64,000 nt of DNA from Acidobacteriota bacterium. Lineage in GTDB: Bacteria; Acidobacteriota; Thermoanaerobaculia; UBA5066; Gp7-AA6. Position numbers and translations under genes: made by a program. The notes beneath the pieces are model-generated. The model made no database searches and had not been told where the DNA came from. It saw nothing but the letters and a program-made list of their open reading frames with translations. Position 1 is the first letter of the stretch. Each line of letters begins with the position of its first letter. Positions 53,462 to 64,000 of the stretch are shown here, one piece after another. The stretch is taken from the NCBI GenBank assembly GCA_020199905.1, contig JAIVJS010000073.1, positions 23,463 to 87,462 on the forward strand, given 5' to 3'.

Positions 53462-53753
53462 AAGGAACGCGGAACTCTAGGGATTGAGTGGAGGGAAGTC
53501 AAGGGGGGCGTGGAGCGCGGGAATCGGGAAACGGGAAACGATGGCAAGCCTTGTGTCTCGCTCGCCCTCGCGCCCTGAAGAAAACCGGAGCCCGGGCGCG
53601 TGGCCGACCCGAAAAGGGCCCTGGCGGCTCCTCGATTCCCGTTTTCCGTTTCCCGTTTCCCGCCCCAACTCCGGGGGGTATACTCCCGGACCCCTCACCA
53701 GCGGAAAGCTTTCCACAGGTGTGGAAAACGTTGCGGAAATCACGGCGGGCGCG
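53462..53753. other. Putative replication origin region (rpmH-dnaA spacer)
   Basis: Transcription points away on both sides: rpmH leftward and dnaA rightward. The spacer has an inverted pair of DnaA-box-like sequences, tttccacaggtgtggaaa (53710-53727), and a TATACT (53679-53684) within a CCGGG/CCCGG inverted repeat that may be the dnaA -10. Heptamer tracts of opposite sense lie at 53524-53540 and 53635-53662. It lacks an obvious AT-rich unwinding element, so the true unwinding site might be in the dnaA-dnaN spacer. Confidence 0.55.
53524..53662. repeat. Inverted pair of heptamer tracts upstream of dnaA
   Basis: The left tract, tcgggaaacgggaaacg (53524-53540), is the reverse-complement class of the right tract at 53635-53662, whose units are ttcccgt, tttccgt, ttcccgt, ttcccgc. 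About 95 bp separate them, so a stem with a long loop or cruciform could form beside the dnaA promoter. Confidence 0.7.
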
Positions 53754-55088
53754 ATGAATGACGTCTGGGACTCCATCCTGCGGAACCTCGAAGGCAAGCT
53801 CGACTCGAAGGAGTTAAAGACCTGGTTTGCGCCGACGCGCCAGGTCGGCTTCGAGAACGTCTCCGGCGCTCCGACGCTCCGGGTGGAGGTTCCGAACCGC
53901 GTTTTCGTCGACTGGATCGAGGCGCGGCACGCCTCGCTTCTCGGCGCGGCGGCGTCGGCCGCCGGCTACCCTTCTCTCGCCATCCGATTCGAGCCGACCA
54001 GGACCGTTGCCGCGCCGGCGGCCCTCCCCGGGCCGATGGCCTATCCGGCGCAGCGGCCGGCGCCCGCCAGCCGCGGCCTCGTCCTAAATCCCCGGTTCAG
54101 GTTCGAGACGTTCGTCGTGGGAACCTCCAACCAGTTCGCGCACGCGGCGGCGCGCGCGGTCGCCGAGAGCCCGTCCCGCTCCTACAACCCGCTGTTCCTG
54201 TACGGCGGGGTCGGCCTCGGCAAGACGCACCTGATGCACGCTATTGCCCACGAGGTCGTCCAGCGCTCGCCCCAGATGAAGGTCCTGTACCTGTCCGCCG
54301 AGCGGTTCTTGAACGAGCTCATCAACGCGCTCCGCTTCGAGAAGATGCACGAGTTCAAGCAGCGCTACCGGGAACTCGACGTCCTGCTGATGGACGACAT
54401 CCAGTTCATCGCGGGAAAGGACTCGACGCAGGAAGAGTTCTTCCACACGTTCAACGCCCTGCACGACGCGCAGAAACAGATCGTCGTCACTTCGGACGCT
54501 CTTCCGAAGGAGATCCCGACCCTCGAGGAGCGGCTGCGCTCGCGGTTCGAGTGGGGCTTGATCGCGGACATCCAGCCCCCCGACCTCGAGATGAAGGTCG
54601 CGATCATCCGGAAGAAGGGATCGGCCGAAAACATGAAGATTCCGAACGACGTCGCGCTCTTCATTGCAGGCACGGTCAAAACGAACGTGCGGGAGCTCGA
54701 AGGCCGCGTGAATCGCGTGATGGCGTTCTCGTCTCTGACGGGAAAGCCCCTTTCCGTGGAGCTCGCGCGGGAGACCCTGAAGGACATCGTCGGGACGGAA
54801 GAGCGAGCGATTCCGTCGGAGATTCTGAAGACGGTCGCCGCGCATTACGGCCTGCGCGTGTCGGACATGAAGGCAAAATCGAACGCGAAGCCGATCGCTT
54901 TTCCGAGACAGGTCGCGATGTATCTGTGCCGGAAACTGACGGGGCTTTCCTATCCCGAGATCGGTCGGCTCTTCAATGACAAGCACCATTCGACGGTCAT
55001 GCACTCGGTCGAAAAGATCGAGCACCTGATCGAAGATGACGCGAATTTCCGCAAGGTCGTCGAAGGCTTTCTTCAACCCTACCGGTAG
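53754..55088 (+). CDS. dnaA: Chromosomal replication initiator DnaA
   Basis: The 444-residue protein has domain I (NDVWDSILRNLEGKLDSKEL), a short linker, and the AAA+ domain starting NPRFRFETFVVGTSNQFAHA. Walker A GGVGLGKTH is near residue 153 and Walker B LLMDDIQFIAGK near 212. Domain IV has the DnaA-box signature NDKHHSTVMHSVEKI. ATG 53754 is preferred; GTG 53721 would start within the DnaA box pair. Those boxes imply autoregulation. Confidence 0.97.
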   Translation: MNDVWDSILRNLEGKLDSKELKTWFAPTRQVGFENVSGAPTLRVEVPNRVFVDWIEARHASLLGAAASAAGYPSLAIRFEPTRTVAAPAALPGPMAYPAQRPAPASRGLVLNPRFRFETFVVGTSNQFAHAAARAVAESPSRSYNPLFLYGGVGLGKTHLMHAIAHEVVQRSPQMKVLYLSAERFLNELINALRFEKMHEFKQRYRELDVLLMDDIQFIAGKDSTQEEFFHTFNALHDAQKQIVVTSDALPKEIPTLEERLRSRFEWGLIADIQPPDLEMKVAIIRKKGSAENMKIPNDVALFIAGTVKTNVRELEGRVNRVMAFSSLTGKPLSVELARETLKDIVGTEERAIPSEILKTVAAHYGLRVSDMKAKSNAKPIAFPRQVAMYLCRKLTGLSYPEIGRLFNDKHHSTVMHSVEKIEHLIEDDANFRKVVEGFLQPYR

Positions 55089-55317
55089 AAACGCCCGCGT
55101 CGCCCGAGCTTTTCCGCCGGCCCGCTTTCCACACCGCTTCGCGACTCGAAGCGATCTCCATCAAAACGCCGATTGCCGCCTCGCGAGTCACAGGCGCGTT
55201 GATCGTTTCGAGCCCTTTTCACCGGCCTTTTCTCACTCTCGCCGCGCTTCTCCACATGCCTACGAATGCGATCGAATGTGATAGACTTTTTACTCTTTCC
55301 GGAGGTGGGAAAATCCC
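55089..55317 (+). promoter_or_regulatory. dnaA-dnaN spacer with DnaA-box-like sites
   Basis: In 229 bp there are two near-matches to the DnaA box: tttccaca (55126-55133) and ttctccaca (55248-55256). Further on is TAGACT (55282-55287), a possible -10, followed by a T-rich stretch and the strong dnaN ribosome-binding site ggaggtg at about 55301-55307. This is the least GC-rich spacer near the origin and could contribute to oriC. Confidence 0.5.
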
Positions 55318-56424
55318 ATGGAATTGACGCTTCGACGGGGCGATTTCTTAAATGAGCTCACGCTCATGCAGGGGGTCGTGGAAAGAAAAAACACGATTCC
55401 CATCCTGTCGAACATCCTCCTGAAGGCAGCCGACGGCCACTTGAATTTCACCTCGACCGATCTCGACCTGACGCTTCTCTCTGCCGCGGTCGCGAAGGTC
55501 TCGCGCCCCGGAAGCGTGACCGTTCCCGCGCGGAAACTGTTCGACCTGATCCGTAATCTTCCCGACGCGGAAGTCGCGCTGAAGCTTATGGACAACCACT
55601 ACCTGGGAGTCACCTGCGAGCGATCGAGCTTCCGCCTGGTCGCGCAGCCGGCCGAGGATTTTCCCACCGTTCCGAAGGTCGAAGGGAAAGGAGAGGTGAC
55701 GTTTCCTCTGGATCTCTGGAAGCGCGTCAGCCGCAAGGTCCTGTACGCCGTCTCGGCCGAGGAGACCCGATTTCAGCTGATGGGCGCGCTTTTGAAAGAC
55801 AAGGGCAAGGAGTTCGAGCTCGTGGCCACGGACGGCCATCGGCTCGCATTGATCGACTTCGCGAAAGACGGCGCGAAGAGCGGCCTGCCGAACGTTCTCA
55901 TCCCCAAAAAGGCTCTTGCCGAGATCCTGAAGATGGATGGACCCGGCGATCTGTCGATCCGGCACTCCGAGAACCACCTGCTCTTCTCCGTCGGATCGCG
56001 GCAGCTGATCGCGCGCCTGCTCGACGTGAATTTTCCCGACTACGAAAAGATCCTGGCCAAGGGAAATGACAAGGTGGCTATCGTTCCGCGCCTGGCCGCG
56101 CAATCCGCGATCCGCCGCGTCTCGCTCTTTTCCTCCGAGCGCGCGCGGGGCGTAAAGCTGTCGTTCGAGAAGAACATGCTGACGGTCGCGTCCAACAGCC
56201 AGGAGCTCGGCGAGGGCACCGAAACGCTGGACATTTCCTACGACGCGGAGCCGCTCTCGATCGGTCTGAACGCGCAATACCTCCTGGACTTTCTGGATGA
56301 AGCGGAGACGGAGAAGGTGAAGCTCGAGCTGAAGGACGAGAACACCCAGTGTCTCTGCCAGCCTGAGGGAGGTATCGAGGGGGCATCGCGCTACATGTAC
56401 GTCGTGATGCCGATGCGACTCTGA
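55318..56424 (+). CDS. dnaN: DNA polymerase III beta sliding clamp
   Basis: The 368-residue protein shows the three clamp domains in series: LTLRRGDFLNELTLMQGVVE with TIPILSNILLKA, then FPLDLWKRVSRKVLYAVSAE, and the C-terminal IGLNAQYLLDFLDEAETEKV ending YMYVVMPMRL. The last MPMRL is the conserved clamp terminus near the binding pocket. A good ribosome-binding site lies 10 bp before the ATG. It rings DNA and tethers polymerases. Confidence 0.97.
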   Translation: MELTLRRGDFLNELTLMQGVVERKNTIPILSNILLKAADGHLNFTSTDLDLTLLSAAVAKVSRPGSVTVPARKLFDLIRNLPDAEVALKLMDNHYLGVTCERSSFRLVAQPAEDFPTVPKVEGKGEVTFPLDLWKRVSRKVLYAVSAEETRFQLMGALLKDKGKEFELVATDGHRLALIDFAKDGAKSGLPNVLIPKKALAEILKMDGPGDLSIRHSENHLLFSVGSRQLIARLLDVNFPDYEKILAKGNDKVAIVPRLAAQSAIRRVSLFSSERARGVKLSFEKNMLTVASNSQELGEGTETLDISYDAEPLSIGLNAQYLLDFLDEAETEKVKLELKDENTQCLCQPEGGIEGASRYMYVVMPMRL

Positions 56425-56432
56425 CAGAACCA

Positions 56433-59960
<3,528 letters not shown>

Positions 59961-59961
<1 letters not shown>

Positions 59962-60002
59962 CCGTCAGCTCTCAGCCAACGCTTAACCCTTAACGCTCAA
60001 CT
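59961..60002. repeat. Heptamer-period repeat between gyrB and gyrA
   Basis: Units gccgtca, gctctca, gccaacg, cttaacc, cttaacg, ctcaact fill the 47-bp spacer. The opening tagccgtcagct is identical to the sequence after gyrA. Confidence 0.8.
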
Positions 60003-60008
60003 TCTCCT

Positions 60009-62651
60009 ATGAGCCTCCTCAACGCCGAAGAGAAATTCCCCGTCACGATCGAGGACGAGGTCCGACGCTCGTATCTCGACTACGCGATGTCCGTCATCAT
60101 CGGGCGCGCGCTTCCCGACGTCCGCGACGGGTTGAAGCCGGTTCATCGCCGCTGCCTCTTCGGCATGTGGGAGCAGAGCAACTTCCACAACCGGCCGTAC
60201 AAGAAGTCCGCTCGCATCGTCGGAGACGTTCTCGGGAAATACCACCCGCACGGAGAGAGCTCCGTCTACGACTCGATCGTCCGGATGGCGCAGGACTTTT
60301 CGATGCGCTACCCGCTGGTAGACGGCCAGGGGAACTTCGGCTCCGTCGACGGCGACAACGCGGCGGCGATGCGGTACACCGAGGTCCGGTTGACCCGGCT
60401 CGCCGCGGAGCTGATCGGCGACGACATCGAAAAGGAGACGGTCGACTGGACGCCGAACTACGACGGCTCTCTCGTCGAGCCCACCGTCTTCCCCGCGAAG
60501 TTCCCCAACCTCCTGGTCAACGGCTCCTCCGGGATCGCGGTCGGCATGGCGACCAACATTCCGCCCCACAACTTAGGCGAGGTCGTCGACGCGACCATCG
60601 AGCTGATCAGGAAACCGGACGCGACGGTCGGGCAGCTCATGAAGAAGATCCAGGGCCCGGACTTCCCCACCGCCGCGTTCATCCACGGCTCGACCGGGAT
60701 CCGCGACGCGTACACGACCGGGCGCGGGATCGTGCAGGTGCGCGCGAAGGCGCTCATCGAAAAGACGGCGCGAGGGGACAAGGAATCGATCGTTCTGACC
60801 GAGCTCCCCTACCAGGTCAACAAGGCCAAGCTCGTCGAGAGAATCGCCGAGCTCGTCAACGACAAGAAGATCGACGGCATCTCGGATCTGCGGGACGAGT
60901 CCGATCGCGACGGGATCCGCGTCGTCGTGGAATTGAAGCGCGGCGAGAACGCCCAGGTGATCCTGAACCAGCTCTATTCGATGACGCCGATGCAGTCGAC
61001 GTTCGGGATCATCTTCCTCGCGATCGTCGACAACCAGCCCCGCGTTCTCCCGCTGGTCGATCTCCTGCGGCATTTCATCGACCACCGCAAGACCGTCGTC
61101 ATCCGCCGCACGCAGTTCGATCTCAAGAAGGCCGAGGAGCGGGCGCACCTCCTCCGCGGGCTCGCCCTCGCGCTCGCGAACATCGAGAAGGTCATCGCGA
61201 TCATTCGCGGATCGAAGGATCCGAAAGAGGCGAAGGAGCGTTTGGTCGCCGAGGTCTCGATGACCCGCGCGGGCCTCGAGAAGTTCATCGGCGAGCCGCT
61301 CGGCGACACCACGGCCCCGGCAGGGAAAAAAGCCGGCGCGGACGTCATCCGGCTGGACGAGCTCCAGGCGCAGGCGATCCTCGACATGCGCCTCCAGCGC
61401 CTGACGGGGCTCGAGCGCGAGAAGATCGTCGCCGAGTTCAAGGAAGTGCTCGCGCTGATCCACCGGCTGCGCGAGATCCTGGGGTCCGAAAAGCTCGTGC
61501 TCGACATCATCGTCGGCGAGCTGACCGAGGTGAAGAAGCAGTTCGGCGACGAGCGCCGGACCCAGATCGTCGCGGAAGCGTCCGACATCAACATCGAAGA
61601 CCTCATCGTCGAAGAGGACATGGTGATCACCGTGTCCCGCGGCGGATACATCAAGCGCTCGCCCCTTTCGCTCTACCGGGCTCAGCGGCGCGGCGGCAAG
61701 GGACGCATCGGCGCGACCACCAAGGAAGAGGATGTCGTCGAGCACCTGTTCGTCGCCTCGACGCACGCCTTCATCCTGGCGTTCACCAACCGCGGCCGCC
61801 TTCACTGGATCAAGGTCTACGACCTGCCGTCTCTGGGCCCGGCGACCCGCGGCAAGGCGATCGTGAACCTCCTGAATCTCGAGCCCAACGAGCGCGTCGT
61901 CGCGCTGGCGAGCACGAAGGACTTTCCCGAGGACCGGTTCCTGGTCTTCGCGACCAAGCAGGGTCTCATCAAGAAGACTCCCCTGTCGGCCTACTCGAAC
62001 GTCCGATCCGGCGGGATCATCGCGATCAACATCGAGAGTGGCGACGAGCTGCTCTCGGTGCGGATCACCGACGGCACGCGTCAGATTTTCATCGGGACGC
62101 GCTTCGGACAGGGAATCCGGTTCTCCGAGAAGGACGTGCGCGCGATGGGGCGCGACACCACAGGCGTCTACGGCGTCTCGCTCCGCAAGGACGACTACGT
62201 CGTCGAGATGGACATCGTGGACGAGAACGGGCACCTGCTCACGGTGACGGAGAAGGGTTACGGCAAGCGGTCGGAGGCCTCCGAGTACCGGTTCCAGGGC
62301 CGCGGAGGCTCGGGCGTCATCAACATCAAGGTCACGGAAAAAAACGGGCCCGTCAGCGGGATCAAGTCCGTGTCGGACGCCGACCAGCTCCTCCTGATCA
62401 CCCAGAGCGGCATGCTGATCCGCATCAAGGTCAAGGACATCCGGGAGACCGGCCGCGCCGCGCAGGGCGTGCGCCTGATCAACCTGGACGAGGGGGACTG
62501 CGTGGTCGCCGTGGCCAAGCTCGCCGAGCCCGAAGAGATCGACGACGAAGGACAGCCGGCTCTCCTCCCGGAGGCCGCCGCCCCCGCGTCCGGCAAGACG
62601 AAGAAGCCCGAGACCTCGTTCCTGGGCGACGAGGAAGACGAGGAAGAGTAG
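60009..62651 (+). CDS. gyrA: DNA gyrase subunit A
   Basis: The 880-residue protein carries the breakage-reunion domain [18 protein letters not shown] and [20 protein letters not shown], with catalytic Tyr in [12 protein letters not shown]. The C-terminal beta-pinwheel has the GyrA box QRRGGKG, in [15 protein letters not shown], which separates it from ParC. The tail is acidic (GDEEDEEE). In the quinolone region the first Ser/Ala-type positions read HGESSVYDS, so Ser83-equivalent appears as Glu-Ser-Ser, a typical sensitive-like pattern. Confidence 0.98.
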   Translation: MSLLNAEEKFPVTIEDEVRRSYLDYAMSVIIGRALPDVRDGLKPVHRRCLFGMWEQSNFHNRPYKKSARIVGDVLGKYHPHGESSVYDSIVRMAQDFSMRYPLVDGQGNFGSVDGDNAAAMRYTEVRLTRLAAELIGDDIEKETVDWTPNYDGSLVEPTVFPAKFPNLLVNGSSGIAVGMATNIPPHNLGEVVDATIELIRKPDATVGQLMKKIQGPDFPTAAFIHGSTGIRDAYTTGRGIVQVRAKALIEKTARGDKESIVLTELPYQVNKAKLVERIAELVNDKKIDGISDLRDESDRDGIRVVVELKRGENAQVILNQLYSMTPMQSTFGIIFLAIVDNQPRVLPLVDLLRHFIDHRKTVVIRRTQFDLKKAEERAHLLRGLALALANIEKVIAIIRGSKDPKEAKERLVAEVSMTRAGLEKFIGEPLGDTTAPAGKKAGADVIRLDELQAQAILDMRLQRLTGLEREKIVAEFKEVLALIHRLREILGSEKLVLDIIVGELTEVKKQFGDERRTQIVAEASDINIEDLIVEEDMVITVSRGGYIKRSPLSLYRAQRRGGKGRIGATTKEEDVVEHLFVASTHAFILAFTNRGRLHWIKVYDLPSLGPATRGKAIVNLLNLEPNERVVALASTKDFPEDRFLVFATKQGLIKKTPLSAYSNVRSGGIIAINIESGDELLSVRITDGTRQIFIGTRFGQGIRFSEKDVRAMGRDTTGVYGVSLRKDDYVVEMDIVDENGHLLTVTEKGYGKRSEASEYRFQGRGGSGVINIKVTEKNGPVSGIKSVSDADQLLLITQSGMLIRIKVKDIRETGRAAQGVRLINLDEGDCVVAVAKLAEPEEIDDEGQPALLPEAAAPASGKTKKPETSFLGDEEDEEE

Positions 62652-62685
62652 CCGTCAGCTGTCAGCCCTCAGCAGTGAGCTCTGA
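62651..62685. repeat. Heptamer-period repeat after gyrA
   Basis: Units gccgtca, gctgtca, gccctca, gcagtga, gctctga directly follow the gyrA stop. The remaining 115 bp to the next gene show a GC-rich stretch without recognisable sites. Confidence 0.8.
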
Positions 62686-62800
62686 GCCCGTCGGTTCCTC
62701 GGGCATCCCTGGCGTGCGCTTCGTGCGGACGCCCCGGGGTCCCCGTCCACCCGGATCCGCCTCAACGCTCGACGCCCCCCCACGATAGAATCCCGCGCCC

Positions 62801-63430
62801 ATGCGATTTTTCTTAGACGGTGCGAGTGTCGACGACGCGAAAAAGGTCCGCGACTGGGGCCTCTTAGACGGGGTCTGGCTCTCGCTCGAGGCGACGACCG
62901 CCGCCGGCCTCGACTACCGGCGCGTCGTCCGGGAGCTGTCCGTTCTGACGGACGGTCCCATCTGCGTCGAGCCCGGATCCGCGGACCAAAAGGGCATGTA
63001 CAAGGAAGCGCGGGAGCTCGCCAAGCTCGGAAAAGACGTGGTCATCCGGCTGCCGATCGAGCCCGCGGGCATGCGGGTGGCCCGGCTTCTCGCGGAGGAC
63101 CAGGTCGCAATCTGCGCCTCGGGCTGTTACTCGGCCTCCCAGGCGCTTCTCGCGGCCAAGGCCAACGTCAGCTATGTGGCGCCGGCGGTCGGCCCTCTGG
63201 ACGCCATGGGATCGATCGGGATGGACTTAGTCGAGCAGATCATCCGGATCTACGACAACTACGGGTTCCAGAGCCAGATCCTCGTCTCGGACGTCCGCAA
63301 CGCCGTCCACGTTCTCGACGCGGCGCTGATGGGCGCCGACGTCGCGACGGTCCCGGTCGTCGTGCTCGAGCAGCTGTACCGGCACCCTCTGACCGAGGAG
63401 CTGCTGGCGGGGCGAAGGGAGGAGCCGTGA
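62801..63430 (+). CDS. Transaldolase/fructose-6-phosphate-aldolase-like protein, catalytic Lys apparently replaced
   Basis: The 209-residue protein has the small TalC/MipB fold: MRFFLDGASVDDAKKVRDWG, GPICVEPGSADQKGMYKEAR, then GKDVVIRLPIEPAGMRVARL, and CASGCYSASQALLAAKANVSYVAPAVGPLDAMG (in part YSASQALLAAKANVSYVAP). In TalC the Schiff-base Lys is in VVK-(I/V)-P; here the same position reads Arg. Another lysine could take over, or the protein is not an aldolase. GTGA overlap with the DUF507 gene links them. Confidence 0.82.
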   Translation: MRFFLDGASVDDAKKVRDWGLLDGVWLSLEATTAAGLDYRRVVRELSVLTDGPICVEPGSADQKGMYKEARELAKLGKDVVIRLPIEPAGMRVARLLAEDQVAICASGCYSASQALLAAKANVSYVAPAVGPLDAMGSIGMDLVEQIIRIYDNYGFQSQILVSDVRNAVHVLDAALMGADVATVPVVVLEQLYRHPLTEELLAGRREEP

Positions 63431-63693
63431 AGGTCTCCGCGGACCGGATTCTGTACCTCTCCCGGGTCATCGCCCGGAAGCTCAAAGAGAACATGAACCT
63501 GATCCAGAGGAGCGACGACGAGACCGTCCGGCGGGCGATCGTGCGCGTCCTGACGGAAACGTACAAGGAGCTCGAGCAGATCGAGGAGAAGGTCTCCGCC
63601 CAGCTCGCCAGGCGCAAGAACGTCGATCTGAGAGACCAGGAGTATCAGTTCGCGCGGAGCCTCGAAGAGGAGCTTCGGAAACACGGTGCCTAG
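63427..63693 (+). CDS. DUF507-family protein
   Basis: The 88-residue all-helical protein starts at GTG 63427 (GTGA overlap). RILYLSRVIARKLKENMNLI, TVRRAIVRVLTETYKELEQI and DLRDQEYQFARSLEEELRKHG match the DUF507 family, small proteins found in delta-proteobacteria, Aquificae, acidobacteria and some others; their role is unknown. Confidence 0.75.
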   Translation: MKVSADRILYLSRVIARKLKENMNLIQRSDDETVRRAIVRVLTETYKELEQIEEKVSAQLARRKNVDLRDQEYQFARSLEEELRKHGA

Positions 63694-63713
63694 GAGCGGG
63701 CCCCGCGGAGAGG

Positions 63714-63732
63714 GCTCAGCTGTCAGCTTTCA
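63714..63732. repeat. Short heptamer-period repeat
   Basis: The sequence gctca, gctgtca, gctttca is a reduced copy of the spacer repeat seen after gyrA and gyrB. It follows the DUF507 gene by about 20 bp. Confidence 0.55.
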
Positions 63733-63930
63733 TTCCGTGGCCGGTTTACGCCGGGCTCGGACACCTGACCGTTCCGACACTGCCACGGCGCCGTTTTCGT
63801 TGCAGTTTCTACCCTGGAAACCCAATGCCTTCAGCATGTTGTAAAAATCGACTGGAAGCTCTGGCCGAGCCTCCGGCGCGTTGCGATTGCCGCACCGGAT
63901 GTTGATACAATTGGCCTTGTGTCGAGCCAA
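63730..63930 (-). CDS. Doubtful 66-residue open frame
   Basis: The frame encodes a Cys-containing peptide (MARHKANCINIRCGNRNAPE at the start). It overlaps the start of the plus-strand regulator by 12 bp, and its base composition is less GC-rich than genes around it. I recognise no family, and it may be non-coding or a remnant of acquired DNA. Confidence 0.2.
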   Translation of the reverse strand: MARHKANCINIRCGNRNAPEARPELPVDFYNMLKALGFQGRNCNENGAVAVSERSGVRARRKPATE

Positions 63931-63962
63931 TTGGATTGGGCCAATTCGGTCGTCATCGACCG
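63906..63962 (+). promoter_or_regulatory. Possible promoter and operator of the GntR-type gene
   Basis: TACAAT (63906-63911) resembles a -10 box, with TTGCGA (63881-63886) 19 bp upstream as a weak -35. The word CCAATT occurs in caattggcc, gccaattgg and ggccaattcgg across the start codon. The repeated inverted CAATTG/CCAATT words suggest an autoregulatory operator. Confidence 0.35.
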
Positions 63963-64000
63963 CGCGTCGCGCGAGCCGATCGGGGAGCAGCTCGCGGCCG
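63919..64000 (+). CDS. Start of a GntR-family transcriptional regulator (cut by window edge)
   Basis: From GTG 63919 the frame reads SSQLDWANSVVIDRASREPI and then GEQLAA. VIDRASREPIGEQLAA matches the usual opening of GntR regulators (I-D-x-x-S-x-x-P-I-x-x-Q-L), just before the winged helix. Only 27 codons are visible, so the effector domain, and whether it is a MocR-type fusion, is unknown. Confidence 0.55.
   Translation, partial: MSSQLDWANSVVIDRASREPIGEQLAA

Overview
The window is about 64 kb of GC-rich (high-60s percent by eye) bacterial chromosome spanning the replication origin. Gene content fits a Gram-negative, probably acidobacterial lineage: TolC-type efflux, beta-barrel proteins, hopanoid genes, bactofilin next to ParAB, and a short (806-residue) GyrB. 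Myxococcota are a weaker alternative; no rRNA or other phylogenetic marker settles it. No tRNA, rRNA, IS element, prophage or CRISPR array was seen.

Left part (1-19 kb). After a cut PQQ-propeller gene, a frameshifted membrane hydrolase and a Na+/solute symporter, there is a long minus-strand operon (18871 down to 4008). It starts with dxs and ispH and continues with a lipid-flippase-like membrane protein, a HAD phosphatase, a nucleotidyltransferase, an ATP-grasp enzyme, a class III aminotransferase, a Gfo/Idh/MocA dehydrogenase, a CDP-alcohol phosphotransferase and myo-inositol-1-phosphate synthase, then HlyD/MacB/TolC-like export genes. Most junctions are 4-base GTGA or ATGA stop/start overlaps. 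I read it as a pathway for a modified (perhaps amino-) inositol phosphodiester or lipid fed by isoprenoid genes. This is the best candidate for an undescribed system.

Middle (19-37 kb). A ferritin-like diiron protein and a beta-barrel protein are followed by hopanoid genes: a squalene synthase, a decayed hpnG, hpnA, hpnH and shc. Then come a ROK sugar kinase, an exported acetamidase/formamidase-like protein, a DUF2127 membrane protein, and an iodothyronine-deiodinase-like gene whose active-site codon is an in-frame TGA followed by a SECIS-like hairpin, so very probably a selenoprotein. A two-component system, an M20 peptidase, a D-aminoacylase-type amidohydrolase and a LOG-family protein complete the region.

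Right part (37-64 kb). On the minus strand lie the F1/stator ATP synthase genes (atpF', F, H, A, G, D, C, with an atypical SDR gene between atpD and atpC; subunits a and c are elsewhere), bactofilin, parB, parA, rsmG, mnmG, mnmE, jag, yidC, yidD, rnpA and rpmH. Transcription switches to the plus strand at dnaA, followed by dnaN, recF, gyrB, gyrA, a transaldolase-like gene, a DUF507 gene and the start of a GntR regulator. The switch at 53.46-53.75 kb is the likely oriC; two parS palindromes flank the parAB region.

A signal no single gene explains: at least a dozen intergenic spacers are built from degenerate 7-bp-period repeats (units such as GTTCTCA, GCTGTCA, TTTCCCG, CCCTCAA, CCGCCTC). They often run into stop codons of flanking genes, and at mnmG into the translation start.
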